A DNA stretch of 64,000 bases, from assembly GCA_031552235.1 (NCBI GenBank), contig JAVBMR010000005.1:1-64000 (forward strand), in the 5' to 3' direction. The notes beneath the pieces were generated by a model, which was not told the origin of the DNA, ran no database searches, and was given only the letters and a program-made list of their open reading frames with translations. The position numbers and the translations under genes were made by a program. Position 1 is the first letter of the stretch. The number at the start of each line of letters is the position of its first letter. Below, in pieces: positions 25,610 to 33,736 of this stretch. Origin of the DNA: WRDF01 sp031552235. Lineage in GTDB: Bacteria; Bacteroidota; Bacteroidia; Bacteroidales; Rikenellaceae.

Positions 25610-27553
25610 ATGGCAACATTAGAATCTAAAATCCCGCTGGGGCCGGTAGAGGGCAAGTGGGGCAAGCACAAGGCCGAAATAAAGGTCGTTAGCCCCGCGA
25701 ACAAACGCAAACTGGATGTAATCGTGATCGGCACGGGCCTGGGCGGCGCTTCGGCGGCAGCCTCGCTCGGAGAGCTGGGTTACAATGTAAAGATATTCTG
25801 CATCTCCGACTCACCCCGCCGCGCGCACTCCATCGCAGCGCAGGGCGGTATAAACGCGGCCAAGAACTACCAGAACGACAACGACTCGGTGTACAGGTTG
25901 TTCTACGACACCATTAAGGGCGGCGACTACCGCGCCCGCGAGGCCAACGTATACCGTCTGGCCGAGGTTGCCAACAGCATCATCGACCAGTGTGTGGCAC
26001 AGGGCGTACCGTTTGCCCGCGATTACGGCGGCCTTTTGGATAACCGCTCGTTCGGCGGCGCGCAGGTTTCGCGTACATTCTACGCGCGCGGCCAAACCGG
26101 CCAGCAGCTCCTCCTGGGTGCTTACGCCGCGCTTAACCGCCAGATAGCGGCAGGCAGCGTGAAGAGTTTTCCGCGCCACGAGGTACTCGACGTGGTGGTC
26201 GTGGACGGCAAAGCCCGCGGTGTCATCACGCGCGATTTGACCACAGGCGAGATCACACGCCACGGCGCCCACGCTGTGGTTATGGCCACAGGCGGATACG
26301 GCAACGTGTTCTTCCTCTCGACAAACGCCATGAACTCGAACGGCTCGGCCGCATGGCAGGCGTACAAGAAAGGCGCTTTCTTCGCCAACCCCTGCTTCAC
26401 CCAGATCCACCCGACCTGCATCCCCGTACACGGCACACACCAGAGCAAGCTGACCCTCATGTCGGAATCGCTGCGTAACGACGGCCGCATATGGGTCCCC
26501 AAGAATAAGAAAGACGTGGAACTCCTGCGCGCGAACCTCATTAAACCCTCCGAGATCGCCGAAGAAGACCGCGACTACTACCTCGAACGCCGCTATCCGG
26601 CATTCGGGAACCTCGTTCCGCGCGATGTGGCTTCGCGTGCGGCCAAAGAACGCTGCGACGCCGGCTTCGGCGTGAACGAAACAGGTTTGGCAGTATTCCT
26701 CGATTTCAAGACGGCTATCGAACGCCTTGGCGAGAACGTTATACGTGCACGCTACGGCAACCTTTTCCAGATGTACGAGAAGATCACGGACGTGAACCCA
26801 TACGAAGAGCCGATGCAGATATACCCGGCGGTCCACTACACGATGGGCGGAACGTGGGTAGACTACAACCTTATGACCACCATCCCCGGGCTTTACGCCA
26901 TCGGCGAGGCGAATTTCTCCGACCACGGCGCTAACCGCCTTGGTGCTTCGGCGCTCATGCAGGGCCTTGCCGACGGGTATTTCGTGCTGCCTTATACGAT
27001 CGGCGATTACCTCTCGCACGAGATACAGTCGCCCAAGGTAAACACCAAATCGGCTGAGTTCGAAGAGGCCGAAAAAGCCGTTAAGGACAAGATCGCGCGC
27101 CTGTTCTCGATAAAAGGGCAGCAGTCGGTTGACGACCTGCACAAAAAACTCGGCCACATAATGTGGGAATACGTGGGTATGGCCCGTACTAAGGAGAGCC
27201 TCACGAAGGCTATCGCCGAGATCAAGGCGCTCCGTGCTGAGTTCTGGAAAGACGTCCGTGTACCCGGTTCGAACGGCGAGTTCAACCAGGAACTTGAGAA
27301 AGCCCTCCGTGTGGCCGACTTCCTCGAACTCGGCGAGCTGATGGCCAAGGACGCCCTCAACCGCAACGAATCGTGCGGCGGACACTTCCGCGAAGAGTTC
27401 CAGACCCCGGAAGGCGAAGCCCTCCGCGACGACAAGGACTACGCGTATGTTGCCGTGTGGGAATACAAAGGCGGCGACAACGAATCGGAACTCCACAAGG
27501 AGGAACTTAATTTCGAAGCTATCAAGGTGGCCCAACGTAACTACAAAGACTAG
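25610..27553 (+). CDS. frdA: Succinate dehydrogenase/fumarate reductase flavoprotein subunit
   Basis: A 647-residue FAD subunit carrying the dicarboxylate site. The nucleotide-binding fold is DVIVIGTGLGGASAAASL; the covalent-FAD histidine segment is RRAHSIAAQGGINAAKNY. The downstream substrate-binding region contains QIHPTCIPVHG and HYTMGGTWVDYN, and the FAD-binding GEANFSDHGANRLGASAL block is conserved. Second gene of the operon, close in length to the W. succinogenes/B. subtilis type A subunit. Confidence 0.97.
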   Translation: MATLESKIPLGPVEGKWGKHKAEIKVVSPANKRKLDVIVIGTGLGGASAAASLGELGYNVKIFCISDSPRRAHSIAAQGGINAAKNYQNDNDSVYRLFYDTIKGGDYRAREANVYRLAEVANSIIDQCVAQGVPFARDYGGLLDNRSFGGAQVSRTFYARGQTGQQLLLGAYAALNRQIAAGSVKSFPRHEVLDVVVVDGKARGVITRDLTTGEITRHGAHAVVMATGGYGNVFFLSTNAMNSNGSAAWQAYKKGAFFANPCFTQIHPTCIPVHGTHQSKLTLMSESLRNDGRIWVPKNKKDVELLRANLIKPSEIAEEDRDYYLERRYPAFGNLVPRDVASRAAKERCDAGFGVNETGLAVFLDFKTAIERLGENVIRARYGNLFQMYEKITDVNPYEEPMQIYPAVHYTMGGTWVDYNLMTTIPGLYAIGEANFSDHGANRLGASALMQGLADGYFVLPYTIGDYLSHEIQSPKVNTKSAEFEEAEKAVKDKIARLFSIKGQQSVDDLHKKLGHIMWEYVGMARTKESLTKAIAEIKALRAEFWKDVRVPGSNGEFNQELEKALRVADFLELGELMAKDALNRNESCGGHFREEFQTPEGEALRDDKDYAYVAVWEYKGGDNESELHKEELNFEAIKVAQRNYKD

Positions 27554-27685
27554 TTCTTACCAGCACACGGGTCATTTCCATGACACGGGCAGATTAGGTT
27601 GTTTCAAAGCCGGTCGCTCCGTAGGAAAAGGGAAAGCCGCTTGTTATGAAAACAAAAAAGTTGCAAACTTTTTAAAACAAAAACG

Positions 27686-28429
27686 ATGAATTTAACACTT
27701 AAAATATGGCGACAGAAAGACGCCAAATCGAAAGGGGGCTTCGAAACGTTCAAGGTGCAGGATATTTCTCCCGACACTTCGTTCCTCGAAATGCTCGATA
27801 TCCTCAACAACAACCTTATCCACGAGGGTAAGGAACCGGTGGTGTTCGACCACGACTGCCGCGAGGGCATCTGCGGCATGTGCTCGCTCCACATCAACGG
27901 CTTCGCGCACGGCCCTGATACCGAGATCACGACCTGCCAGCTCCACATGCGCAAGTTCAAGGACGGCGACACCATCTCGATCGAACCGTGGCGCTCTTCG
28001 GCATTCCCGGTAATCAAAGACCTCACGGTTGACCGCGGCGCGTTCGACAAGATTCTCCAGGCCGGAGGTTTCGTGTCGGTCAACACCGGAGGCGTGCCCG
28101 ACGCCAACGCGATCGCAATCCCCAAAAAGGACGCTGACGAAAGTATGGACGCTGCGGCCTGCATTGGTTGCGGCGCGTGCGTGGCGACCTGCAAAAACGG
28201 TTCGGCAATGCTGTTCGTGGCTGCAAGGGTTTCGTCGCTCGCCAAACTTCCGCAGGGCAAGATCGAAGGCGCACGCCGTGCTAAGGCAATGGTCGCCAAG
28301 ATGGACGAACTCGGGTTCGGCAGCTGCACCAACACACAGGCCTGCGAAACGCAATGTCCTAAGCTTATTTCGATAGGGCATATCGCACGTCTCAACCGCG
28401 AATTCCTCGCCGCGAAGTTCAGGGACTAA
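27686..28429 (+). CDS. frdB: Succinate dehydrogenase/fumarate reductase iron-sulfur subunit
   Basis: A 247-residue protein. The N-terminal ferredoxin domain binds [2Fe-2S] through Cys58, Cys63, Cys66 and Cys84 (DCREGICGMC...C). The C-terminal domain has the [4Fe-4S]/[3Fe-4S] motifs CIGCGACVATC and CTNTQACETQC. It wires FrdA to the haems in FrdC. It lies 132 bases after frdA; this gap contains no gene and no clear terminator. A hairpin follows the stop. Confidence 0.97.
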   Translation: MNLTLKIWRQKDAKSKGGFETFKVQDISPDTSFLEMLDILNNNLIHEGKEPVVFDHDCREGICGMCSLHINGFAHGPDTEITTCQLHMRKFKDGDTISIEPWRSSAFPVIKDLTVDRGAFDKILQAGGFVSVNTGGVPDANAIAIPKKDADESMDAAACIGCGACVATCKNGSAMLFVAARVSSLAKLPQGKIEGARRAKAMVAKMDELGFGSCTNTQACETQCPKLISIGHIARLNREFLAAKFRD

Positions 28430-28449
28430 TCCCTTTACTGCATATTATG

Positions 28450-28482
28450 AAAAGCATATCTCTTAACGGGGGTATGCTTTTT
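28450..28482 (+). terminator. Terminator of the frdCAB operon
   Basis: The stem AAAAGCATA / TATGCTTTT with a 14-base loop and a T-run lies 20 bases after the frdB stop. Confidence 0.65.
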
Positions 28483-28511
28483 GTTTGTGGCTATGGCAAA
28501 ACTGTTTCGTT

Positions 28512-28868
28512 ATGACGGATGTGCGGATAAAAAGGGTGTACAAACCGACCGGGGCGGCCGACGGTTACAGGGTGCTTGTGGATAGGCTGTGGCCGCGTGG
28601 TGTGAGGAAAGAAGACCTTGAGTACGACCTGTGGGCTAAGGATATCGCCCCCTCGACGTCTTTGCGCCGGTGGTATCATGAGGATGCCGATGGCCGTCGG
28701 GAGGAATTCAAAGAAAAGTATACGGCGGAACTGGAGGGTTCTTTGGCAGCGGCGGATTTCCTGTCGAAGATAAAAGAAAAGGACACGGTAACGTTGCTCT
28801 ATGCCTCTAAGAACGCCGCGGAGAACCATGCATTGGTGCTTAGGGAGTATCTGGTGGGTAGGTTGTAG
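28512..28868 (+). CDS. DUF488-family protein (YeaO-like)
   Basis: A 118-residue protein matching the small DUF488 / YeaO family: MTDVRIKRVYKPTGAADGYRVLVDRLWPRGVRKEDL, then LWAKDIAPSTSLRRWYHED and the VTLLYASKNAAENHALVL ending. The function is unresolved; the family is often found near metal or stress genes, which is not the case here. The ATG at 28512 gives the family N-terminus. Confidence 0.88.
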   Translation: MTDVRIKRVYKPTGAADGYRVLVDRLWPRGVRKEDLEYDLWAKDIAPSTSLRRWYHEDADGRREEFKEKYTAELEGSLAAADFLSKIKEKDTVTLLYASKNAAENHALVLREYLVGRL

Positions 28869-28907
28869 TTATTATGCAAGGGGGCTTTGTCGCAAACTCG
28901 GAACGCA

Positions 28908-28955
28908 CATCCCGCGGTTACGGGGGCGAAATCGAAGATTTCGAGCCGCGGGATG
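28908..28955. repeat. Nested intergenic hairpin
   Basis: CATCCCGCGG (28908-28917) pairs with 28946-28955, enclosing a second hairpin (CGAAATC / GATTTCG). It lies in the 144-bp spacer between the converging DUF488 and folA genes. It may aid bidirectional termination; no T-run is close. Confidence 0.4.
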
Positions 28956-29012
28956 TTGCGGACGCTTATAGCGTCAGCAGTCTTTTATAATATTGTATGA
29001 TTATTCGTGAAG

Positions 29013-29495
29013 TTATTTCCTTACGTAATCCACGAACTCGAATGGGTGCGGAAACTTTTCGCCGTGTTCGCGGCGTTCGGAGAATGTAACATCCCAGTCG
29101 CCGCGGTCGAAATCGGGGAATGAGGTGTCGCCCTCGACGTCAGTATCGACCCATGTGAGGTACATGCGGCCGGCCAACGGCAACGCCTGGCGGTATATCT
29201 CGCCGCCGCCGATTATGAAAACCTCTTCTTCGGGGGCGAACAGCGCGAGCGCCTCCTCCAGCGACGCGGCAACCTCCGCCCCGGGGGCTTCGTATGCCCC
29301 GTTGCGTGTTATGACGATATTGCGGCGGTTGGGCAGCGCCCTGCCGAGCGATTCGAACGTTTTGCGACCCATCACGACCGGGTGGCCGGAAGTGATAGCC
29401 TTGAAGCGCTTCAGGTCTTCGCCTATGTGCCACGGCATCTCGTTGTTGCCGCCTATGACGCCGTTGCGTGCCACGGCCGCGATCAGGGATATCAT
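29013..29495 (-). CDS. folA: Dihydrofolate reductase
   Basis: A 160-residue DHFR that regenerates tetrahydrofolate from the dihydrofolate made by ThyA. The sequence begins MISLIAAVARNGVIGGNNEMPWHI; Glu27-equivalent acid is in the DLKRFK region, and the NADPH-binding GRKTFESLGRALPNRRNIVITR and IIGGGEIYRQ blocks are present. Its start overlaps the thyA stop by four bases, the usual thyA-folA pairing. Confidence 0.97.
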   Translation of the reverse strand: MISLIAAVARNGVIGGNNEMPWHIGEDLKRFKAITSGHPVVMGRKTFESLGRALPNRRNIVITRNGAYEAPGAEVAASLEEALALFAPEEEVFIIGGGEIYRQALPLAGRMYLTWVDTDVEGDTSFPDFDRGDWDVTFSERREHGEKFPHPFEFVDYVRK

Positions 29496-30286
29496 ACAGC
29501 TATGGGGGCTTTAATGGTCGGGTATGGGTCGTAACCGATGAGGTTGAAATCCTCGTATTTGAAGTCGAATATCGACTTGACGTCGGGGTTTATCTCCATC
29601 GTCGGGAGTGTGCGGGGAGTTCGTTCGAGCTGGGTCGCCACCTGTTCCATGTGGTTGAGGTAGAGGTGGGCGTCGCCGAGCGTATGCACGAAATCGCCTG
29701 GTTTCAGCCCCGTAACCTGCGCCATCATCATGGTCAGCAGGGCGTAGGAGGCGATGTTGAACGGCACGCCGAGGAAAACGTCGGCGCTGCGCTGGTAGAG
29801 CTGGCATGAGAGCCGTCCGTCCGCCACGTAGAATTGGAACATCGTGTGGCACGGCGGAAGTGCCATACCGTCTATCTCGGCCACGTTCCACGCGCTCACG
29901 ATATGCCGGCGCGAGTCGGGGTTGTTCTTAATGGCCTCGACCACGTTCTTTATCTGGTCGATGTGCTTTCCGTCGGGAGTCGGCCAACTGCGCCACTGAT
30001 AACCGTAGACGTGCCCCAGGTCGCCGTTCGCGTCAGCCCATTCGTCCCAGATCGTGACCTTGTTGTCGTGCAGGTATTTTATGTTGGTGTCGCCCATCAG
30101 GAACCACAGCAGTTCGTGGATGATTGAGCGCAGGTGCAGTTTCTTGGTAGTCAGCGCCGGGAAGCCTTCGGCGAGGTCGAAGCGCATCTGGTAGCCGAAG
30201 ATGCTTTTTGTGCCGGTGCCGGTGCGGTCGCTTTTGACCGATCCCTCATTGTGGATCTTGGTCAGCAGGTCGAGGTATTGTTGCAT
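29492..30286 (-). CDS. thyA: Thymidylate synthase
   Basis: A 264-residue enzyme methylating dUMP to dTMP with methylene-THF. Catalytic Cys146 lies in ALPPCHTMFQFYV, with the RRHIVSAWNVAEID and NIASYALLTMMMAQVT blocks also present. It is coupled to folA by overlap, and the yoaP-like gene ends 7 bases upstream. Confidence 0.98.
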   Translation of the reverse strand: MQQYLDLLTKIHNEGSVKSDRTGTGTKSIFGYQMRFDLAEGFPALTTKKLHLRSIIHELLWFLMGDTNIKYLHDNKVTIWDEWADANGDLGHVYGYQWRSWPTPDGKHIDQIKNVVEAIKNNPDSRRHIVSAWNVAEIDGMALPPCHTMFQFYVADGRLSCQLYQRSADVFLGVPFNIASYALLTMMMAQVTGLKPGDFVHTLGDAHLYLNHMEQVATQLERTPRTLPTMEINPDVKSIFDFKYEDFNLIGYDPYPTIKAPIAV

Positions 30287-30293
30287 CGGGTCG

Positions 30294-31052
30294 TTATTTT
30301 ACGGTTTTGTCGAATCGCGAATCGAGACAGATGCTTATGTCTGTCGTGACGAATTTCCCGTCTTTGAAAAGCGAGAATATCGTGGCGGGCGACGGAGCCG
30401 ACCGCGCGTCTTCGATGGTACTCAGTTTTATTATTTCCAACGGCCACCCGCGTTTCTGAGCGGCGGCGGAAAGCTCTTTGTTGACATATAAGTCGGTGTA
30501 AGGGCATCTGTTAGAGTAGTATGCCACTAAACCTGTTTCGCTTGCCGGTTTCCCCATGCGGGCGCTTTCAGCGAATTTGGGGTCGGGCGCTTGCGGGTTT
30601 ATCTTTTTCGCCAGCAGACTGAAGCCCGATTGCAACTTTTCGGCCTCGACGAAGCCTTGCCCTAAAAGCCATTTCGTATCGCTCAGGAAATGGAATTTCT
30701 TGGTGCCGACCACCGTTGCGAGTCCGTTCTTCCCTTGGGCCGCGGCATCGTCCAGCGCGGATTGCAGCAACGCTTTTGCGTAGCCCTTACCTTTATATTG
30801 GCCCGAAACCCAGAAGCAGTTGATGAAAAGGTAGCCGGGGGCCTCGACCGGAGCCCATGCCTCTTCCGCTGGACCGTACTCGATAAAAACCTTAGCCCGC
30901 TCGTTGAGCCGGCGGAATATGTAGCCTTTGTCGAATTGCCCTCGGAGCCACTCTTTTTTTAACGCATACCCTTCCGCGCATTTCTTGTCTGAAAAAGCGC
31001 AGCAGATATGCTCTGTGGCGAGGTTGTCCTTATCGAGAGTTATAAAATCCAT
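30294..31052 (-). CDS. GNAT N-acetyltransferase with YoaP-like C-terminal domain
   Basis: A 252-residue protein similar in size and layout to Bacillus YoaP. The N-terminal GNAT domain (about 1-150) has the acetyl-CoA-binding segment SGQYKGKGYAKALLQSALDDA, and the C-terminal YoaP-type domain (about 170-252) opens with YYSNRCPYTDLY, which recalls a thioredoxin-fold CPxT/C start with one cysteine. The acceptor substrate is unknown. It sits inside the lpxH-thyA-folA operon, 2 and 7 bases from its neighbours, an unexpected partner for nucleotide genes. Confidence 0.82.
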   Translation of the reverse strand: MDFITLDKDNLATEHICCAFSDKKCAEGYALKKEWLRGQFDKGYIFRRLNERAKVFIEYGPAEEAWAPVEAPGYLFINCFWVSGQYKGKGYAKALLQSALDDAAAQGKNGLATVVGTKKFHFLSDTKWLLGQGFVEAEKLQSGFSLLAKKINPQAPDPKFAESARMGKPASETGLVAYYSNRCPYTDLYVNKELSAAAQKRGWPLEIIKLSTIEDARSAPSPATIFSLFKDGKFVTTDISICLDSRFDKTVK

Positions 31053-31054
31053 CC

Positions 31055-31798
31055 TTATCTGTAATATTTCAACTCAATGCAGCCCTGCCCATCCAGTACG
31101 GCGTATGCCGGGTTGGCGATCCATTCCCCCAGCACGATCATGCGCTTGCCGCCGCCAAGGTCGTAGTCCTCGGCGCAGTGCAGGTGGCCGAAGACGAAGT
31201 AGTCCACATCCGAGGTTTCGAGGTACTTGCGGGCGTATTTCACGAGGTATTCCTGCTCGCCGCCGAAGTCGTGCGTAAGGCTTTTGGCTTTGCGGCTGCC
31301 GGCCGACCACCACTGGCCGAGCCTCAGCGCCTGATTGGGGTGTACCAGTGCCGAAAACAGGCGCCGCAGGATTCCCGACCGGAAACCCGCGTGCATCAGG
31401 CGTTCAAGGGCCGGTGGATTCTCAACATACATGTTGTCGCCGTGGCCCACCAGAACCTTCTTGCCCGAGAGTTCGAACACCTCCGGCCCGTCGTGCATGA
31501 TCAGCCCGCATTCGGTGGAGAGGTAATCATATGTCCACATATCGTGGTTGCCTGCGAAGAAGTGTATCTCCACGCCCCGGTCGGTAAGCTCCGACAGTTT
31601 GCCCAGGAGCCTCGAAAACCCTTTGGGAATGACGCGCCTGTACTCGAACCAGAAGTCGAACACGTCGCCCACGAGGAATATCGCCTGCGCGTCGGCCGAA
31701 ACCTCGTCGAGCCACCGTATGAACAGCCTTTCGCGCTCGCGCGACGATCCGTGCGGCGATTCCAGCCCAAAGTGCATGTCGGATGCGAAGTAGTACAT
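31055..31798 (-). CDS. lpxH: UDP-2,3-diacylglucosamine diphosphatase
   Basis: A 247-residue calcineurin-like metallophosphatase of lipid A synthesis. It has the metal motifs SDMHFG (DxH), GDVFDFW (GD), GNHD, and GHGDN, with the later FGHLHCAED (GHxH). The family converts UDP-2,3-diacyl-GlcN to lipid X at the inner membrane. First gene of the lpxH-yoaP-thyA-folA unit. A 253-bp gene-free region lies upstream. Confidence 0.88.
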   Translation of the reverse strand: MYYFASDMHFGLESPHGSSRERERLFIRWLDEVSADAQAIFLVGDVFDFWFEYRRVIPKGFSRLLGKLSELTDRGVEIHFFAGNHDMWTYDYLSTECGLIMHDGPEVFELSGKKVLVGHGDNMYVENPPALERLMHAGFRSGILRRLFSALVHPNQALRLGQWWSAGSRKAKSLTHDFGGEQEYLVKYARKYLETSDVDYFVFGHLHCAEDYDLGGGKRMIVLGEWIANPAYAVLDGQGCIELKYYR

Positions 31799-31833
31799 TA
31801 TGCGCTTTAAATTAAGGTTGCATTTTTTCCTTC

Positions 31834-31860
31834 GTTACTTTTTGGCGAACAAAAAGTAAC
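31834..31860. repeat. Inverted repeat GTTACTTTTT
   Basis: GTTACTTTTT (31834-31843) pairs with AAAAAGTAAC (31851-31860). This short palindrome, followed by CCAAAAA, is a recognisable recurring intergenic sequence in Bacteroidetes. It sits upstream of lpxH; the rest of 31799-32051 shows no gene. Confidence 0.45.
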
Positions 31861-32051
31861 CAAAAATTCGCAGCCCTCACCGTTGCCTAAGTTTCTCCCG
31901 CGAGCTTCCCTCACTACACTATAGTTCGGGCGATCTTGCTTCGAAACTTTTAACGGCTCCGCTGAAGAGGGCGGGTTTTATCTTTTTCGTCGTTCCTTTC
32001 CAATAAAGTGCCATCTTTGTTATGACTGGCGCAAAGTTGGATATAGTAACT

Positions 32052-33188
32052 TTAGATTAACTCCTTCACTTTCTTCTCCAGTTCTTCGCCGAACAGGTTT
32101 TTGGCGGCTATCGTCCCGTCGCGGCTTATCACGAAGTTGGCAGGCAGCGACCGTATGTTGTAGCTTGCCAGTACGGGGCTGGTTGCGCCCTGCAGGTCGC
32201 TGACGCTTATCCACGGCAACTGCTGTGCCACGACCGCCGAAACCCACTGGTGTTTTTCCCCGTCAAGCGAAACCTGATATATCTCCAATCCCTGCGCCGC
32301 GTATTTGGCGTAGAGCGCCTTCATCTCGGCATTGTTCATGGCGCTGCCCGGAATCGCCGAAGACCAGAAATCGAGGATCACGACCTTGCCGTCCAGATCC
32401 GAAAGCCGGTGTTTATTCCCGTATATGTCCGCCAATTCGATGTCCGGGTATTTGCTGCCCTCTGCCGCGAGTTTTTCTTTTATCATCGAGGAGACCTCCT
32501 GCTTCGATTCGCGCGAGGCAACCAATGCCTTCAGCGCTTTGACATACGGCGACGACGGGTAGCGCACCCCGGCCGAATCGGCCACTATCTGGTAGTAAAC
32601 AGTGTTCTTGTCGTTGTCCGTGAGCTGGTCGCCGGGCAGGTGCTGGTAAAGGGCGTACACCGATTCTATCGACCCGGGATCGGTCAATATGAACCTTATC
32701 TGCGCCTGCTTCGAGGCGTAGTACTGCTTTGCGTATGCCGCCGATATGGCGTTGCGGTCTTTGGCTTCGGCCTTGCCGAAAACATATGTCAGGGAGTCGA
32801 GCCTGTATTTGCCCGACGACATTATCTCACCCAGTTCGCGCATCCGCTCCGACTCGGCCGACCCGGTCACGGTGTAATCGCCGGGAAGTTTAGCCGGCAA
32901 GTCGAGTTCGGCCTTTTCGCCAGGCGCCAGCAGGACGGTCACAAACCCGCCGCCCGAACGGACGTTGAATATCATGGGCGTCCCCCCGGTAGTGGTTTTG
33001 AACCTGAAACGCCCTTTGCTGTCGGTAGCTGTCGAATCGGCAACCGCCACCGAGCCGGGCAGCACCTTTTCGAGATAGACCTTCGTATCTTTTTGCGCGT
33101 CTATCCGCCCCGACACCACGGCTTTGTCCCGCGAGCAGGCGCAAAGCATGACGAGTGCCGCCGACAGGATTACGTGTATGTTTTTCAT
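32052..33188 (-). CDS. TlpA/AhpC-like lipoprotein without redox cysteines
   Basis: A 378-residue lipoprotein (lipobox LCAC near residue 18). The N-terminal domain (residues 25-110, GRIDAQKDTKVYLEK...) is of the DUF4369 type, followed by a helical region and a C-terminal thioredoxin-fold domain: YPDIELADIYGNKHRLSDLDGKVVILDFWSS. The TlpA active site WCxxC is replaced by SSAIPGS, so both redox cysteines are absent; other fold landmarks remain, such as the cis-Pro region RSLPANFVISRDG. It probably binds or holds a partner rather than exchanging disulfides. The start ATG 33188 fits the signal peptide. Confidence 0.85.
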   Translation of the reverse strand: MKNIHVILSAALVMLCACSRDKAVVSGRIDAQKDTKVYLEKVLPGSVAVADSTATDSKGRFRFKTTTGGTPMIFNVRSGGGFVTVLLAPGEKAELDLPAKLPGDYTVTGSAESERMRELGEIMSSGKYRLDSLTYVFGKAEAKDRNAISAAYAKQYYASKQAQIRFILTDPGSIESVYALYQHLPGDQLTDNDKNTVYYQIVADSAGVRYPSSPYVKALKALVASRESKQEVSSMIKEKLAAEGSKYPDIELADIYGNKHRLSDLDGKVVILDFWSSAIPGSAMNNAEMKALYAKYAAQGLEIYQVSLDGEKHQWVSAVVAQQLPWISVSDLQGATSPVLASYNIRSLPANFVISRDGTIAAKNLFGEELEKKVKELI

Positions 33189-33205
33189 TTTTCGCATTCC
33201 ACCCA

Positions 33206-33213
33206 CAAATATA
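33206..33213 (-). promoter_or_regulatory. -7 box for the TlpA-like gene
   Basis: The minus strand reads TATATTTG, 18 bases before ATG 33188, ruling out in-frame starts further upstream. Confidence 0.55.
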
Positions 33214-33667
33214 ATGCACGCCGGGCGCAGTGCCAAATTTATTCGGCATTATCCCGTTTGGTGTCGCCGTTATAAGTTTCGGATTACAAGGCAGGCTGCG
33301 CGGCACAGTGTATTATTACGGATTAATGTTCGATTTTTTTCCCTCCGGACGGCCGATGAGGTATGTATTTTGTATATGTTTATTCGGGATTACGGTTTTG
33401 TTGCTCATAACGGCTCTTTGGGAAGGCGAAGACTTTATTTGTGAAAAGATGCGGGTGGATCTTGCGGAAAGTTGCGAAGAATGCTTCTGTCGGATATGTT
33501 AATTTTTTGCTAATTCGGCAGTTAGGTTTTGTCCGTTCGGAAAATTTGCCGAAATTTGCAACCGCAAACCTACTGAACTTCGACCCCATTTTCGGGGGAG
33601 CCTTGCGCGTAGACTCTGAAAAACGCGGATAAGGCCATAACCTAAGCCTTTTTTATTAGCTAACCTG
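33214..33667. other. Intergenic stretch with possible small membrane ORF
   Basis: No recognised gene lies here. An open frame on the plus strand at 33230-33502 could encode a 90-residue peptide with a strong hydrophobic run (about YVFCICLFGITVLLLITAL), AT-rich, without family resemblance. A weak AAGGC / GCCTT hairpin followed by T6 lies at 33631-33652, so a small transcript could end here. It remains unproven. Confidence 0.3.
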
Positions 33668-33698
33668 TTGGAAAACCGGTAAATTAGTTTTATATTTA
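33668..33698 (+). promoter_or_regulatory. Promoter of the plus-strand glycogen operon
   Basis: TTG (33668-33670), a 20-base spacer, then TATATTTA (33691-33698, one mismatch to TAnnTTTG). It lies 38 bases before the debranching gene ATG. Confidence 0.55.
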
Positions 33699-33736
33699 CT
33701 ACAAAACAGGATGTATAACAATTAAAAATTTTAATA

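Noticed and set aside
28908..28955. Hairpin considered as an RNA gene or riboswitch
   Set aside because: Only a simple nested stem, with no conserved riboswitch core, and it lies between convergent gene ends.
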